DNA from: Balaenoptera acutorostrata | Lineage: Eukaryota > Chordata > Mammalia > Artiodactyla > Balaenopteridae | Direction of reading: 5' to 3' | Length of the DNA stretch: 64,000 nt | Assembly (NCBI RefSeq): GCF_949987535.1 | Contig: NC_080074.1 | Span: 25,317,268-25,381,267, forward strand | Shown here: piece by piece, positions 10,852 to 22,870 of the stretch | Layout of the letters: each line of letters opens with the position of its first letter | Numbering within the stretch: the stretch's first letter is position 1 | The notes under the pieces: model-generated | Told to the model about the DNA's origin: nothing | Database searches by the model: none | The model's input: the letters and a program-made list of their open reading frames with translations, nothing else | Made by a program: the position numbers and the translations under genes

Positions 10852-11770
10852 GATACTGGTACTGAGACATGTTACTGCTGTATAAATAAAATGTGGAAGC
10901 CGCTTTGGAACTGGGTAATGAATAGAAGCTGGAAGTGTTTCAATGTGCGTGCTAGAAAAAGCCTCCATTACCATGAATGGACTGTTAAGAGAAATTTTAG
11001 AGAGGACTCAGAAAGAAAAGAGGAGAGGCTGTAGAGAAAGCCTCAGTCTTCTTAGAGAATAACTAAGTAATCCTGAGCAGGATTTTGGTAGACATATGGA
11101 TGGTAAAGGCCATTTTGATGAGGTCTCACTCAGATGGCAATGAGGAACATGTTATTGGACAATGGAGGAAAGGCCATTCTTGTTGTTATGAAAGTGGCAG
11201 AGAACTTGGCTGAATTGTGTTTGTATTCTAGTTTTTTGTGGAAGATGACATTTGGGGATGATGAAATGAGTATTTAGCTGAAGCAATCTCTAATCAGAGT
11301 GCTGAAGGGGCAGCGTGGCTCCTCCTGACTGCTTACAGTACAACATGAAAAGAGAGAAATGACTGAGCAAAAAGGAAGCTTAAAGATTTCTCAGCCTGTT
11401 CACACTGTAAAAAATGAGGAACGATAGTTGGAAGAGAACGATAAGGATGTGGCCAAGAGATCATCTGATAAGAAGATTATTATGGATCAGCTGTCTCTAC
11501 AGAAGCTAGGAGGTGTCGTTCAAAACAACGGAAGAATAACCACAAGGGCGATTCGGACATCATCAGGGCTGGCACTCCCATCAGAGACCCAGAGGGCAAG
11601 GGTCCAGAGACAGAGCAGTTTCACAGGAGGGCACAGGGTGTCCAGCACTGCATCACAACTTGGGCTCTTCAGTTACCCCAGATGCACCTCTCCAGCAGGG
11701 CACTTGACCGTGCTCAGAACACTTACGTTAGCCTACAGTTGGGCAGAATCACCTAACATGAAGCCTATTT
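10852..11770 (+). mobile_element. MaLR internal region (non-coding remnant)
   Basis: Directly after the LTR, the text gatactggtactgagac, then aatgtggaagccgctttgga and actgggtaatgaatag, matches the beginning of MaLR/THE1-type internal sequence. Later parts (ctcagatggcaatgaggaac near 11129) continue collinearly to about 11350, less clearly after that. MaLR elements do not encode a full replication set, and no intact ORF is present here. Confidence 0.6.
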
Positions 11771-12129
11771 TTTAATAAAGTGTTGACTATCTCATGTAAT
11801 TTATTGAATACTGAACTGAAAGTGAAAATAGAATGGTAGTATGTGTACAGAACGGTTGTAAGTGTATCGGTTTTTTTACCCTCCTGATGGTGTGTGGCTG
11901 ATTGGGAGCTGCTGCTTGCTGCCACTGCCCACGAGAGAGTATCAGACTACTATTATCACTAGCCTGGGAAAGATCAAAATTCAGCATTCAAACAACAGTT
12001 TCTACTGAATGCGTATCACTTTTGTACCATCATAAAGTCAAAAAATGGTAAGTCAGGGACCATTTGTAGTAGATCTTTCTGTTTTGACATGAAAATATTT
12101 TTGACTTTTTTTTAATAAAAAAAGAATTT
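11771..12129. other. intergenic stretch, nothing recognised
   Basis: AT-rich sequence following the MaLR remnant. No gene or named repeat recognised. Confidence 0.4.
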
Positions 12130-12650
12130 GTAGAATGATGTGAACAATATGTTAATGTTTATCTATATGAAAAAAGTACCACAAAATGATACTATAATAT
12201 TTGTATTTATATGTGTGTTTGTATATATTATAAGAGGGAGGAGAGAAAGACCAAAGAGTGAGAGAGGGGATGTGTTGAGAAGTTCTGAAAGAATCCTCAA
12301 TAAATTGTTGACACTGGTTACGTCTGGGAGGAAACTGGAATTGGAAATGGGGATCAAATGAGATTTTAGACTTGACTGTATTTTTTTTTTACTTTTTTTT
12401 TAACACAGAAAAGACTGTCCTGTAGTACTTATGTAATGAAAGTTAATCTTAAAATGTAACAGTAAATGTAAAAATAAAACTTTTATTTTTTTGGTGTCCC
12501 TGGGTGGGCAAAGTAAAACTTAATAGTTTGCTATTGTTGGGGTTATAAGGATCTTTGTTCTGTGTTCTTTTTTGTATATTACAGTTTTTCTACGGTGAAC
12601 ATGTATTTCTTTCATTATAAAAATATCATACTTTTTTTTACTGAAAGCAT
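12130..12650 (+). repeat. old L1 3'-UTR-like sequence
   Basis: The segment gacactggttacgtctggga near 12310 and acggtgaacatgtatttctt near 12592 resemble 3' UTRs of old mammalian L1 subfamilies. Divergence is high and the boundaries are approximate. Confidence 0.35.
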
Positions 12651-13684
12651 GAAGATACATGCACATAACAATAATACATACAAACTAAAACTTCCGTATT
12701 CCTTAACTAGACAGAATTTCCACCAACTGCATCATTTTGGAGAGGTACTTAGAAGCACATTCTTGGACTACATACTATTTGCTTTGTTTTCTGAATCTCA
12801 AAAAAGGCAGAAAAAGTTTTTGATTCATTCATGGATGTTTAAGACTGAACTCCAACACTTAGGGTCTACATGGACCCCCCCAAATGTCCTACCTCTCCTT
12901 GCCATTCCCCCCACCACCAAGTTTCTTCTTTATTTACCATGAATTCAAGCACTGTGACTCCTAGTTTACTACAGACAAGAAGTAAAGAGGAATATATTGA
13001 CATAGCAATCCATAATGCTGGGTCTCCTAAGAAAAAGCTTAAGCAGGGTGGAGATTGGAAAAGCACTGAAAGGAGGCCCTTCCTGGGATCTTATCTGTCA
13101 TGTAACATGCTGTTGAAAGAAAAAAAATTTATCTGACTTTCTGGATTGGTCATAAAACCTTGGTCTAATAGTTTCCAAACCTTTTTCTAGAATGCACAGT
13201 AAGAAATACAAAGAGCATGATGGCCATACTTTTAATTTGGTTCTTGTCAGGAGGTTGATTAAATGCCTTTGGTTTTATCTGTCACCAGACTAGGATAAAA
13301 ACTCAACCCTGAAAAGTCCCAAGGTTTTTGTACTGTTTCACTCTTCCTTGCTTGAAAACCAGCTGATTCTTTTCTGATCTCACATCTTTCTTGTGGTACC
13401 TTGGCAACTACAACCAACAGCAACCAACACATGCTTTTTGTTTCCCTTCACCTAAAGCCCCAAGTTTATTCATTATATTTTATGCTACCAAGTTGTTGCA
13501 GATGACAGTTGCACCAAATGTTTCATCACTAAATAACATGAGAAGTCATCTTTCTAGGCTCCAATAACAGTTTCCTTGCTGCCCACTCTCTGACTGTGTA
13601 GTCAGTGCTACACATTTTAAGTTTTTGTTGAAGCAGCACCCTAATTCCAGTACAAAACACTATGTCAGTGTCCTTAGACTAAAT
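12651..13684. other. intergenic stretch, no gene recognised
   Basis: Several short ORFs on both strands (for example 12870-13136) lack any recognisable domain. No RNA gene or named repeat was recognised. Confidence 0.4.
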
Positions 13685-14035
13685 TATGGTAGAGTAGCAA
13701 ATAATCCCGTATCTCCATGGCTTACAAAAACAAAATTTTATCCTTTGCTCACATTTGTGAATAATATAGTTCAGCTGAGTCTCTGCTCCACACGCTCTCT
13801 TCATTTTGGGACTAAGCCTGAAAGAGCAAGCCATATCTGGAACATTGCAAATCTCAGAGCAGAGGAGGAAAAATGATGGAGGAACGATTCAATGGCTCTT
13901 AAACTTCTGTTCCAAATTGGCACCAATCCCTTTCCCTTACATTTCATTTTCAAAAGTAACTCAAATTGTCAAGGCCATTCTCAGTGGGGCCAGGAATTAC
14001 AATCCCCCCCCACCAGGGAGGAGCAGGTAATATTT
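13685..14035. repeat. MER-type DNA-transposon-like relic
   Basis: Segments such as gtagcaaataatcccgtatc near 13694 and gtggggccaggaattacaat near 13984 resemble a common non-autonomous MER DNA transposon. I cannot name the family or define inverted ends. Confidence 0.3.
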
Positions 14036-14237
14036 TGAATAATACAAGCTACCAGGGTACCTAAACTTTAACATATCCAAACAAAACACACATCTTCCTC
14101 CCAATCTACTCCTCTCCTGCTTTCTCTCACTCACTAGTGGAGGCTCCAGAATTTTCATACTAGAAGAGGGTTGGTGTAGCAATTAGGTTAGAAGGAAGAG
14201 CTAGAAGACTAGTTTAAAGATGCATCTTCTTTTTTTT

Positions 14238-14530
14238 TTTTTCTTTAATTAATTAATTTATTTATTTATGGCTGTGTTGGGTCTTCGTTTCTGTGCGAGG
14301 GCTTTCTCTGGTTGCGGCAACCGGGGGCCACTCTTCATCGCGGTGCGCGGGCCTCTCACTATCGCGGCCTCTCTTGTTGCGGAGCACAGGCTCCAGACGC
14401 GCAGGCTCAGTAGTTGTGGCTCACGGGCCCAGTTGCTCCGTGGCATGTGGGATCTTCCCAGACCAGGGCTCGAACCCGTGTCCCCTGCATTGGCAGGCAG
14501 ATTCTCAACCACTGCGCCACCAGGGAATCC
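14238..14530 (-). mobile_element. CHR-type SINE (short-body subfamily)
   Basis: The head is at the right (ccaccagggaatccc) and the tail (poly-T, then ttaattaatttatttattta) at the left. The body has a single agttgtgg unit and the diagnostic ccagacgcgcaggctcag. The target duplication is unclear because the T-rich flank obscures it. Confidence 0.85.
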
Positions 14531-14639
14531 CCTCTTTCTATCTTTTTAATATGCTGCTAGACAATTTAAAATGACATATATGTCCCTCATTTGTGTCTTG
14601 CGTTATATTTATACTGGACAGCACTCCTGTGGTCTGTCT

Positions 14640-15045
14640 TTTTCTCTTCATCTCCATGGTCCCAGCCTTAGCGCAGGCCTTCATCGTGTCTCAATGACGT
14701 TTCTGCAAAAGCCTCCACACTAGTCTTTCTGCCTCTGTTCTGACCTTTCTCCAACCCTGTTTTCAAAGTGGCCAGAATGATCTTTTAAACTGCAATCCAG
14801 TCATGCTAACGCAAATAGTTTGATATTGTTCCATGGATCACCATTGCCTTAATTCCATACTTCCATATTTAAAACCTTTCCTGATGAGCCTGACCCCTAG
14901 TTTTCACCCCAGGGTGCTCCTAGCCCCTGAAATACACCAAGACTTTCCAAGGGTCTGGGCATGTCTGGTTTTAAGTGAGTCAATTTTCACATCCTCCACT
15001 TTCATATTTTGCACATATTTATGTGCTTCAAAGGCACCTGCAGTC
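14640..15045 (+). repeat. LINE-2 fragment
   Basis: Collinear with the L2 coding tail: ggccagaatgatcttttaaa near 14771, then ggatcaccattgccttaatt near 14835. The ORF at 14833-15048 is a by-product of this relic. Confidence 0.5.
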
Positions 15046-15357
15046 TAAGTTCTCTTCCCTCTTCCACTTTGTTGTTCTATTCTTGACTAAGCAAAGGTAT
15101 CTAGAATCTTAGTATCAGGCATTGATGGAACGATTAAGGAATTCCTTTAAGCAAGGTGCCAATACTGCCTCCCTACCTGTTATAAGATATATTGCTAATA
15201 CAATAGTCACACCATGCTATAAATATATTTTAAAATATGTAAGAAAATATAGAATTTTTGGAAATTCTTTTAGGGAGCAAACAAGAAAGTTCAAAGACCA
15301 CTATCTCATCTCTCATGACACCCTACCCATATCCCCACTATCACCACCTCTGTCTTC

Positions 15358-15359
<2 letters not shown>

Positions 15360-15442
<83 letters not shown>
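15360..15442. repeat. (CA)n microsatellite with a CGCGCG interruption
   Basis: An alternating CA tract of about 83 bases is broken once by CGCGCG near 15394-15400. It produces spurious His-Thr repeat ORFs on the plus strand. Alternating purine-pyrimidine tracts of this kind can form Z-DNA and are usually length-polymorphic. Confidence 0.95.
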
Positions 15443-15444
<2 letters not shown>

Positions 15445-16024
15445 CTTCCCAGCTCCAGCTTTACTCAAGAGCTCAGCCTATCCAGCTAATCCACCTGGGC
15501 TCCTCAGGCTATTCTCCCTCACCTTCTCACCCCAGCTAATCACTTGCTGCAATTCCTGCTTGTTTGATGGCATCATCAGAAAAGGTTACTTTTCAGTTTT
15601 GCTATGCAGAGGCTTTACCAATTTTATTCTGTTATGTGAGCTTTGACCTTCACTGCACTTTATGAGATGACCTTGAAGGAAGATGCAAGCAATTTCTATC
15701 TATTTAATTTTCATTATCATTGTAGTACTCTTTACCAAGACTTCTCTCCTTTCAGTAGAGAAAAAAAGTGGTTTTTTTCCTCCAAATTTACATGACTATT
15801 TTAAGTGTTGCTGAAAGAGTAGTTTCAAGCAGTTATTTACTCAGGTGTCTTTTATTTTTATACAAAAACACCAAGATTTAATGATTGAACTCATAAAATA
15901 AATAAACACGTATGCATATCTTATACTGTTTAGTTGACAGCTGCTGCTTATTGTTGATTCCTTCATTGTGATTGTCATAGTGCTGTCATCAAATTCACTG
16001 TCAAGGTCACTGTGGGAATGGTCA
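15443..16024. other. intergenic stretch, nothing recognised
   Basis: Unique-looking AT-rich sequence between the CA repeat and a MIR. The 15046-15359 stretch left of the CA repeat is likewise blank. Confidence 0.45.
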
Positions 16025-16235
16025 CAGGGAGTATAAGAGAGTGGTTAGGGACATGGCCCCAGAGTCAGACTGCCTGGCTCAACCACCTATTAGTTGTGTT
16101 ACCTTAGAAAATTCATTTAACTTCCCTGGGTATCAGTTTCTTCATCTGTAAAATGAAGATTACAAGAATAGTAACTCCTTTGTAGGGTTGTTGTAAGAGT
16201 TAAATGAATTAAAACTAGTAAAGTTCCTAGAATGT
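16025..16235 (+). repeat. MIR SINE
   Basis: The tRNA-like head (agtggttagggacatggccc), the core (acttccctgggtatcagttt, then cttcatctgtaaaatgaaga) and the tail (tagggttgttgtaagagtta) are in order. Confidence 0.75.
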
Positions 16236-16626
16236 AAGTCACTGATTTTTTAAAATAATAATATTAAAGAGCAGTTGATAAAGTGACAAGCTCATTTTTT
16301 TTTTCAAAAGATTTGTTTGGGGGACTTGGCAAACTTACAGAGAAATCTTTCATTTCTGTTTATCCACTGTAGTATATTTTTAATTCTCATCTCGATAACA
16401 AACCTTCTTAAGAGTATCATGAGTGCAAAGCTAAAATCATCAGATTCTCTGTCACACAAATGAACTTTTTCAACTCTCTTGTTTTACACACACATGCACA
16501 CACACATAGACCAAAGAAAGTGAGATTCTGGTGGTTTTGCTTGGGGTTAAGTGTGGAAAAATTTTTAAACCCCCAACTTCAAAAATCTTTTTCCCAAAAA
16601 TCTTCAAGTAATTTAATTTCTTAAAA

Positions 16627-16845
16627 CATGACTGGCAAACTTTTTCTGTTAAAGCCAGATCGTAAATATTTTAGGCATTTCAGGCCATGGATCTCTGCTG
16701 CCACTACTCAGTTCTGCCACTGTAGCCCCAGGGCATCCATAAACAATAGTAAAAAAATGAGCATGTCTGTGTTCTAATAAAACTTTATTTACAAAACTAG
16801 GCAGCAGGCCAGATTTGGTCTGCAGGCCATGGTTTGCCAACTCTG
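16627..16845. mobile_element. non-autonomous hAT-type DNA transposon (MER), internally deleted
   Basis: The ends form terminal inverted repeats: CATGACTGGCAAAC at the left and GTTTGCCAACTCTG at the right. The inside carries the familiar gttctaataaaactttattt segment. Decayed 8-bp target duplications flank it (tcttaaaa at 16619-16626, tcttagat at 16846-16853), as expected for hAT elements. Confidence 0.65.
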
Positions 16846-17569
16846 TCTTAGATGTTACTCCATATTTACCTTGTAACTTTGATCATCTCTAGTATACAGT
16901 AACATACCCACAATGACAGGAGAAACTCAATTTGTGAAACAATGAACTACAAAAAATGACATATGAAATACAGTATATAGGTACATGTAAAGTTGAGGAA
17001 AAACAGATGAGACGCATCTGTGGGTGAGAAGCAGATGATACTTCAATTCTCTAAAGAGATTGTTCAGCAGGAAACACAGATGAAAACAAGCACAAGTTTT
17101 ATTTTCTGCCTCAGAGTACTTGCCTATATACATACATATCTTCATCTCAACTCTCAACCAGTCAAGGACATACACATCACTAGGGCAGTTTCTAAAACTC
17201 TGTGCCCCAAATAACATCATAAACCCACTGAAATAATGTATTCTTACTCCAAGGGCTCAGTGGTGAATCCTTCATCATGTTACCTAGAATTCCCCCTTTC
17301 ATATGTCTATATTTCAAGAATAAACAGAAATTATGTGAATTGTTAAGAATGTTTTCCCAAGAATGTTTTCCCCAAATTTTCAGGCCCTTTGATCCACTGG
17401 TTCTACTTCCAAAGTTAATCAATTATAGCTCCTTAACTATGATTCTATTAAACCATAAGCATCAATCACAATGGTCCTGAATAGGGCTGGAGTTGAATGA
17501 ACTGAAAAGCAAAGCCAGAAACAGTGAAGAATTGATAGAACTTGATAGTGAGGCCAGGGATTTTTTTTT
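16846..17569. other. intergenic stretch, nothing recognised
   Basis: Overlapping short ORFs on both strands (for example 16927-17220 minus) have no recognisable domain. A 14-bp tandem duplication (aagaatgttttccc) occurs at 17344-17372. The 16236-16626 stretch before the hAT element is also blank. Confidence 0.4.
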
Positions 17570-17825
17570 TTTTTTTGGTGTATTAATTGTTGTATCCCCA
17601 TGTGCTTAAAACAGTGCCTGACACGAAGTATTCACTCCACAAACATTTGTTTGTGTGAATAAATGAATGAATGAATGAATGGATGAACAAAAAAGTAGGT
17701 GACAAGTATGGAAGGTAAAAGAAGATGTAAAATGAATCCAAGTTTTCAAGCCTGAGCAACAGAAAGAATCCTAATGATGTTAATATTCAAGATAAGGGCT
17801 ATAAGAGATGACTTGAGGAGCCTGC
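17570..17825. repeat. LINE-2 fragments in opposite orientations
   Basis: Positions 17570-17690 hold a sense L2 3' end (gtatccccatgtgcttaaaa, acagtgcctgaca, a GAAT repeat). Positions 17690-17825 read as antisense L2 (ccaagttttcaagcctgagc). Confidence 0.45.
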
Positions 17826-19639
17826 AATACAACAGTGGATAACCAATGCACATGAACCTACTTTACTCCAAAAACCATCCCCCAGACACCCAGCAGTCTT
17901 GTTTGTACTATGTGATCTCACCACCAGTCACAGAAGATTGAACCAAGGATGAACACTTGACCTAGCTAGACCAATCAGATTCTTTCTCCTGGAATCTGAA
18001 ACTGAGATTCTGCTGGGTGTAGTAGAGCTGCTTGTAAAGGTGGTCAAGTCTGCCAAGAGCTTGGAGAAGCAGAGAAAGTTGGTCTCAAGAGAGAGAAGCA
18101 AGATGTCTTAGAAAAGCAGAGGCAGAAGCTGGAAAGAGAGTATCGCCTATGTTAATGAGAGTTTTCTGGTCCTGATTGTATTCCCTCCCAGAGGTCCAGC
18201 TGCCTTCATGTCATTGTTTCTGGGTATCCTTATAATAAATTCACCTTTTGGGGAGAGAAGGGAAAGTAACCAGATTTATTTTCTGATGCTCTGAGCCCAG
18301 AATCATTGATTAGACAGGGAGGTAGATGGTTGATTCATTTTTGGATACGTTAAATCTGGGTTTTCTTTCCTTCTTCAGAAATATTTTTTACCTCATTTGC
18401 CCCAAGTGTTCCTACACTCTTCATTATGTCTTCAATAAATTACCAGGCCTTTTTCTTCCATCCTGTTAGGAGATACCTTAACACAAGTGTATTTTTACTA
18501 CCTTAACCTCAGAAAAGAAAGTATCCTTGTTTCCCAAATTTCTGAGCACCTTATGATGTCTATCCCTTTATAGAGAATAGTCCTGAAAGAAAGAAGGCTT
18601 TCAAGAGGTGTATGATTATCAGAGACAAACACTATAGACAGAGGGTTTTTCTCTTGTGCACACGTCCTAAGGCATGATGTTATTCTCTTGGAATAAGAGA
18701 AAATGGGACAGAAGACATGTAGATGAAATTTGAGCCACAGAATATTATACAAGCAGTGAAATGCATGTCATTTTCTAATCCCTTCCTGGCTTCAACACCT
18801 CTTCACAACACCTTGAGAAAGCCTGCAAATTGAAATCACCTCTTTGCAAATTGATTTCTTAATGTCACTAGGCTCCACACACTGTCAGCCCACGCTCTTT
18901 CAGTTGCTAAGTGCACTGGATTGTCACAGTATGTTCCAGAAGCTCTAGATTTCTCTCAAATGCAAAAGATGTGCTTCTACTTGGAAGAAAAGGCCTTGTC
19001 TTTCAAATACAATATTCTCTGAAAAAAAAAAGTACCCGTTAGATTTCAAACAGTTCAAATTGACTGATTTCCCCAAACATGGGAAAGCTTATAAGCTCTA
19101 AAATTTAATAATCTCATTTTACAACTCTGAGCGTAAAGATGATTTTTAGATTAGTTTTGCATTTTTAGCTTCACTTCATTAGGAACAAAGATCATAAGAT
19201 GCCACTAAATATTCATTCACAACATGCACTGATTACTGTGGAGGAGACACATTACAAGAGACTTTCATTTTTCTAAATCAATAATATGAACAAAATTTTA
19301 GGCGAAAGTTTAAGACTGATTTTAAAAGGGGAGGGGGAAGCTATGGCAAGAAATAAGAACATTTAAATTTAATGGGTATATATACATAAGTTTAACAAAT
19401 ATTTATTGAGAGAGACCACAGTAACAGAGTAGAGACTGATAAGATATAAAATGCAGTCCACAGGCCTAAAGAGTTTAGAGGCTAACAGAAGAGGCTGGTC
19501 ATTCATTCATTCATTCATTCAAGTTTTTAATCAAGTATTTGCCATAAACAAGATGCTTGGCTGGGTACTAAATTTTAATGATTACATTGCAGCATTGGAT
19601 CACTTCAACATATACCATCAAACTTAATCTTTAAGATTT
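17826..19639. other. intergenic stretch, possible LTR-like relic at 17910-18240
   Basis: Positions 17910-18240 contain 'ctagctagaccaatcagatt' and 'ccttataataaattcacctt', which look like an old LTR or MER repeat also resembled at 61330-61600. The rest (18290-19639) is AT-rich without a recognised feature, apart from an ATTC run near 19501-19520. Confidence 0.3.
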
Positions 19640-20405
19640 TTATTATGTTACAAGGAATACATTTTTTTAAAAAGATCAAACCATACAGAAACAAATAGTG
19701 ACTCCATAACTACCACCACTAGATGGGGTAACCAATATTACATTGTTGGGTATCTTTTCACACTTCTTAAAATAAGAATATAAATACACACAAATACTTT
19801 TTTTTAAATGGTATTGTGCTATACACAGAGCCAGTACAGCATACTGCTTGAGAACATGGGCTTTAAATAATACCACCTCGATTCAAATCCCAGCTCTACC
19901 ACATACTAAGCTACATTTGCAAGTTACCATGCATCTCAATTCCAAAATTTTCTAATCTTTAAAATAAGAATAATATTAGTAAATACCTCCTAGCATTGTT
20001 GTGAAAATTAATACTCAATCACTTAAAACATAATAATTCAATAAATGTTAGCTTTTATTATGCAACTTGTGTTATCTTTACCCAGGATTATATTGTGGAC
20101 CTCCTTCCTCCACCTCACTTTTTTTCAAAGACCAAATAGTACCATGGTATACATTTATCATAATTCATGTAATACATTATCCTGCTATTATTCATACAGA
20201 TTGCCCCCAATGTATTCACAAAGAATGCTGCAAATAATATCCTTATGCCTATACTTGAATATTTCTGAAGAGTAAATGCTTAGAAAAGAAATAGATGGAT
20301 CAAAAGCGATACATATTTTAAAGTATATTTCAGATGCTTTTGAAGTTCTCTTCTAAAATGTGTCAACTTATATCCCACCATAAAATATGAAGGTAACCTT
20401 TTCCC
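19640..20405 (-). repeat. old L1 (L1M/HAL1-like) 3' region, antisense, split by a MIR
   Basis: The left part (19640-19825) and right part (20065-20405; gaatgctgcaaataatatcc, gatggatcaaaagcgata) resemble antisense old-L1 sequence. The MIR at 19830-20060 lies between them. Divergence is high. Confidence 0.35.
19830..20060 (+). repeat. MIR SINE
   Basis: The head (acagcatactgcttgagaac), the core region (cagctctaccacatactaag) and the 3' end (caataaatgttagcttttat) are in order. Confidence 0.7.
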
Positions 20406-20413
20406 TGTATGGG

Positions 20414-20414
<1 letters not shown>

Positions 20415-20454
<40 letters not shown>
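20415..20454. repeat. (GT)n microsatellite
   Basis: An uninterrupted alternating GT run of about 40 bases following ggggc. Confidence 0.95.
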
Positions 20455-20456
<2 letters not shown>

Positions 20457-20834
20457 GGGTAGGCTGAAAATTGATTATGAAAAAAATTCTCCTATATTTA
20501 TTTATGGTACTGTTACTATTTTGTGTTTCATGTTTGTGCTTTTAATAACCCAGAGTTTTGGGTATGCTATAAGGCAGAAATCTAACTTTATTTTTGTCCA
20601 AATGGGCAGCCAGTTGTTCCATTTACAACTAAGCAGTGTATCCATTCCCAACTTATTTGAGGGGACACTCTCATTATACACAATTTCCACGTATGCATAG
20701 TTCAGTTTCTACTCGCTACTTTTTTTCTGTTGATACACTTGTCTTTCCCTGACAGTACCACATTACTTTAGCTACTATAATGTTGTAGTATATTTTAATA
20801 TCTGCTAACTTTATATGCTTTTTAAAAACTTATT

Positions 20835-20981
20835 GCTGGGAATTCCCTGGCGGTCCAGTGGTTAGGACTCGGCGCTTTCACTGCCGTGGGCCCGGGGTTA
20901 AATCCCTTGGTCAGGGAACTAAGATCCCACAGGCACATGGTGAGGCCAAAATAAATATAAAAATAAAATAAATAAATAAAT
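20835..20981 (+). mobile_element. short CHR-type tRNA-derived SINE
   Basis: The head is gggaattccctggcggtcca, followed by ttggtcagggaactaagatc and an AAATA-rich tail. It is flanked by an 11-bp duplication, AAAAACTTATT, at 20824-20834 and 20982-20992. Confidence 0.88.
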
Positions 20982-21095
20982 AAAAACTTATTCCATCCTC
21001 TTACTGTTGCAGATTATGACAGAGATAGCCAGCTGACCACCAAAAACTCATGCTCCTCTTTCATAATGGTCAAAGCAAGGGTCAACGCTTTCAGG

Positions 21096-21295
21096 NNNNN
21101 NNNNNNNNNNNNNNNNNNNNNNNNNNNNNNNNNNNNNNNNNNNNNNNNNNNNNNNNNNNNNNNNNNNNNNNNNNNNNNNNNNNNNNNNNNNNNNNNNNNN
21201 NNNNNNNNNNNNNNNNNNNNNNNNNNNNNNNNNNNNNNNNNNNNNNNNNNNNNNNNNNNNNNNNNNNNNNNNNNNNNNNNNNNNNNNNNNNNNNN
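21096..21295. other. assembly gap (200 N)
   Basis: Exactly 200 N bases. The round number suggests a placeholder or estimated gap. The ORFs that run through it are meaningless. Confidence 0.99.
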
Positions 21296-21844
21296 TTTCC
21301 ACCATGATTATAGTTTTTGAAAACCTCTTTGTCTTTCTAACAGTCTCTAATAACTTTTGCTTCATTGATTTTCAAACTATATTGTTGAGATGATACTGTA
21401 CTTTTATTACTACACCTTTTAATGGATTTCATTTTTGTCAATCCAAATTTTTCCTCTATTTCATGGAAACATTTTGCTTTGAGAGCAGCCATGTTAAAAT
21501 GTAACCCCAACATTGGCCAGTGGATTGGTCCAGGGTAAGTACTTTACCAGCTGAGTCAATGATCTCTTCCTGAGAATCCTGGCTTGGGATCGTGAGACTC
21601 ACCAGTAACTGAAGCTGTAACATGTAAAACACAGGTGGCACAGGCCCTGCCACCAGCTGAGTAAAAGAAATTCAAAAGAAATTGAAGGAAGCAGATGCAC
21701 AGAGAGACACACAGTTATCAGACAGGTAGATAGTTTCTTAGATACAGTTTGATTCTGAAGCTCAACTGTATTCCTTTCTTTAGGCTCTGTGAGCTCTATT
21801 ACTCAGCTCCTTATGATTAATTCTCCTTTGATTTAAACTAGTCC

Positions 21845-22600
21845 ATTCATTCCATAATTATTTATGGAGTTCTTAGTATGTGCCAAGTACTGGTATAAGC
21901 ACCAAAGATATAGCAGAGAACAAAGCAAAGTTCCTGCCCTCATGGAGTTTACTTGATAGTTGGGATATATAATAAGGCAGCAAGAAAGAGAAATAGGGGT
22001 ATACTATTTAAATAGTTGACCAGGGAAGCCCTGTCTGAAGAGGTGACATTTTTGTACAGAGGCCAGAATGCAGTGAGAGTGAGACAGATAGATATCTGGC
22101 GGATAAGCATTCTAGTAAGAAGGAAAAGCAAGGGCAAAAGCCCCACAAAAGAAATCTTTAGCCTTTCAAGGAATGGCAAGAATACCAGCATGCCTGGGGC
22201 CACTGGGCATTCAAAGATGAAGAGGTATCCAGGGGCTAATTCATGTAGGAGCTTGTAAGCCTTGATAAAGATCTTAGAGTGGAAAGTTATTGAAGGGAAG
22301 AGACATTACTTTATTACATGCTAAATGGATTACTTTGTCTATTGAGGAGGGAATAATAGACTGTAGACGGGCAAGGGCAGGAGCAGGGATGCCAGTTAAG
22401 AGGCCCTCACAGCAGCAAGGGACATTAGAGGCTAACATGAAAATGATGGAGGTTCCTTGGGGGCTAGAGGTTGGATGGAGGTAGTTGGATTCTATTTTAA
22501 AGGTAGAACTCATAACGGGAATGTGAGGTGGAAACAAAACAGAGGAGTTTAGGGACTTCAAGGTATTTGACCTGGACAAAAATGATTACCAGTTTTCAGT
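21845..22600 (-). repeat. LINE-2, long antisense fragment
   Basis: The antisense L2 order is well kept: ttcttagtatgtgccaagta near 21872, then cctgccctcatggagtttac near 21933, ccagggaagccctgtctgaa near 22020, gccagttaagaggccctcac near 22390. The ORFs here are shadows of the repeat. Confidence 0.7.
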
Positions 22601-22744
22601 ATTCTCTTGTTCCAGTATACTTTGCTATAAGTAGGTACTAAATATCATTATGTTTCTTTGTTAAATGACAATATTAGTTCAGCATTTTAAAAAATCTGAA
22701 TTGTTTATGATTTAAGACATATCTACAGTCAACAATATACATTT

Positions 22745-22855
22745 TTTTTTTTGGCTGCTGGGCATGCGGGATCTTAGTTCCCCCACCAGGGATCGAACCC
22801 GTGCCCCCTGCATTGGAAGCGCGGAGTCTTGACAACTGGACCGCCAGAGAAGTAC
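22745..22855 (-). mobile_element. short CHR-type tRNA-derived SINE
   Basis: Reverse orientation: tttggctgctgggcatgcgg, then ccaccagggatcgaacccgt with box B. It is flanked by a perfect 15-bp duplication, CAACAATATACATTT, at 22730-22744 and 22856-22870, so it is relatively young. Confidence 0.9.
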
Positions 22856-22870
22856 CAACAATATACATTT

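Noticed and set aside
15122..15646. 174-codon plus-strand ORF, one of the longest in the window
   Set aside because: Its length comes from the CA microsatellite translating as His-Thr repeats; no domain on either side.
21048..21365. ORFs spanning 21048-21365 on both strands
   Set aside because: They run through the 200-base N gap and have no meaning.
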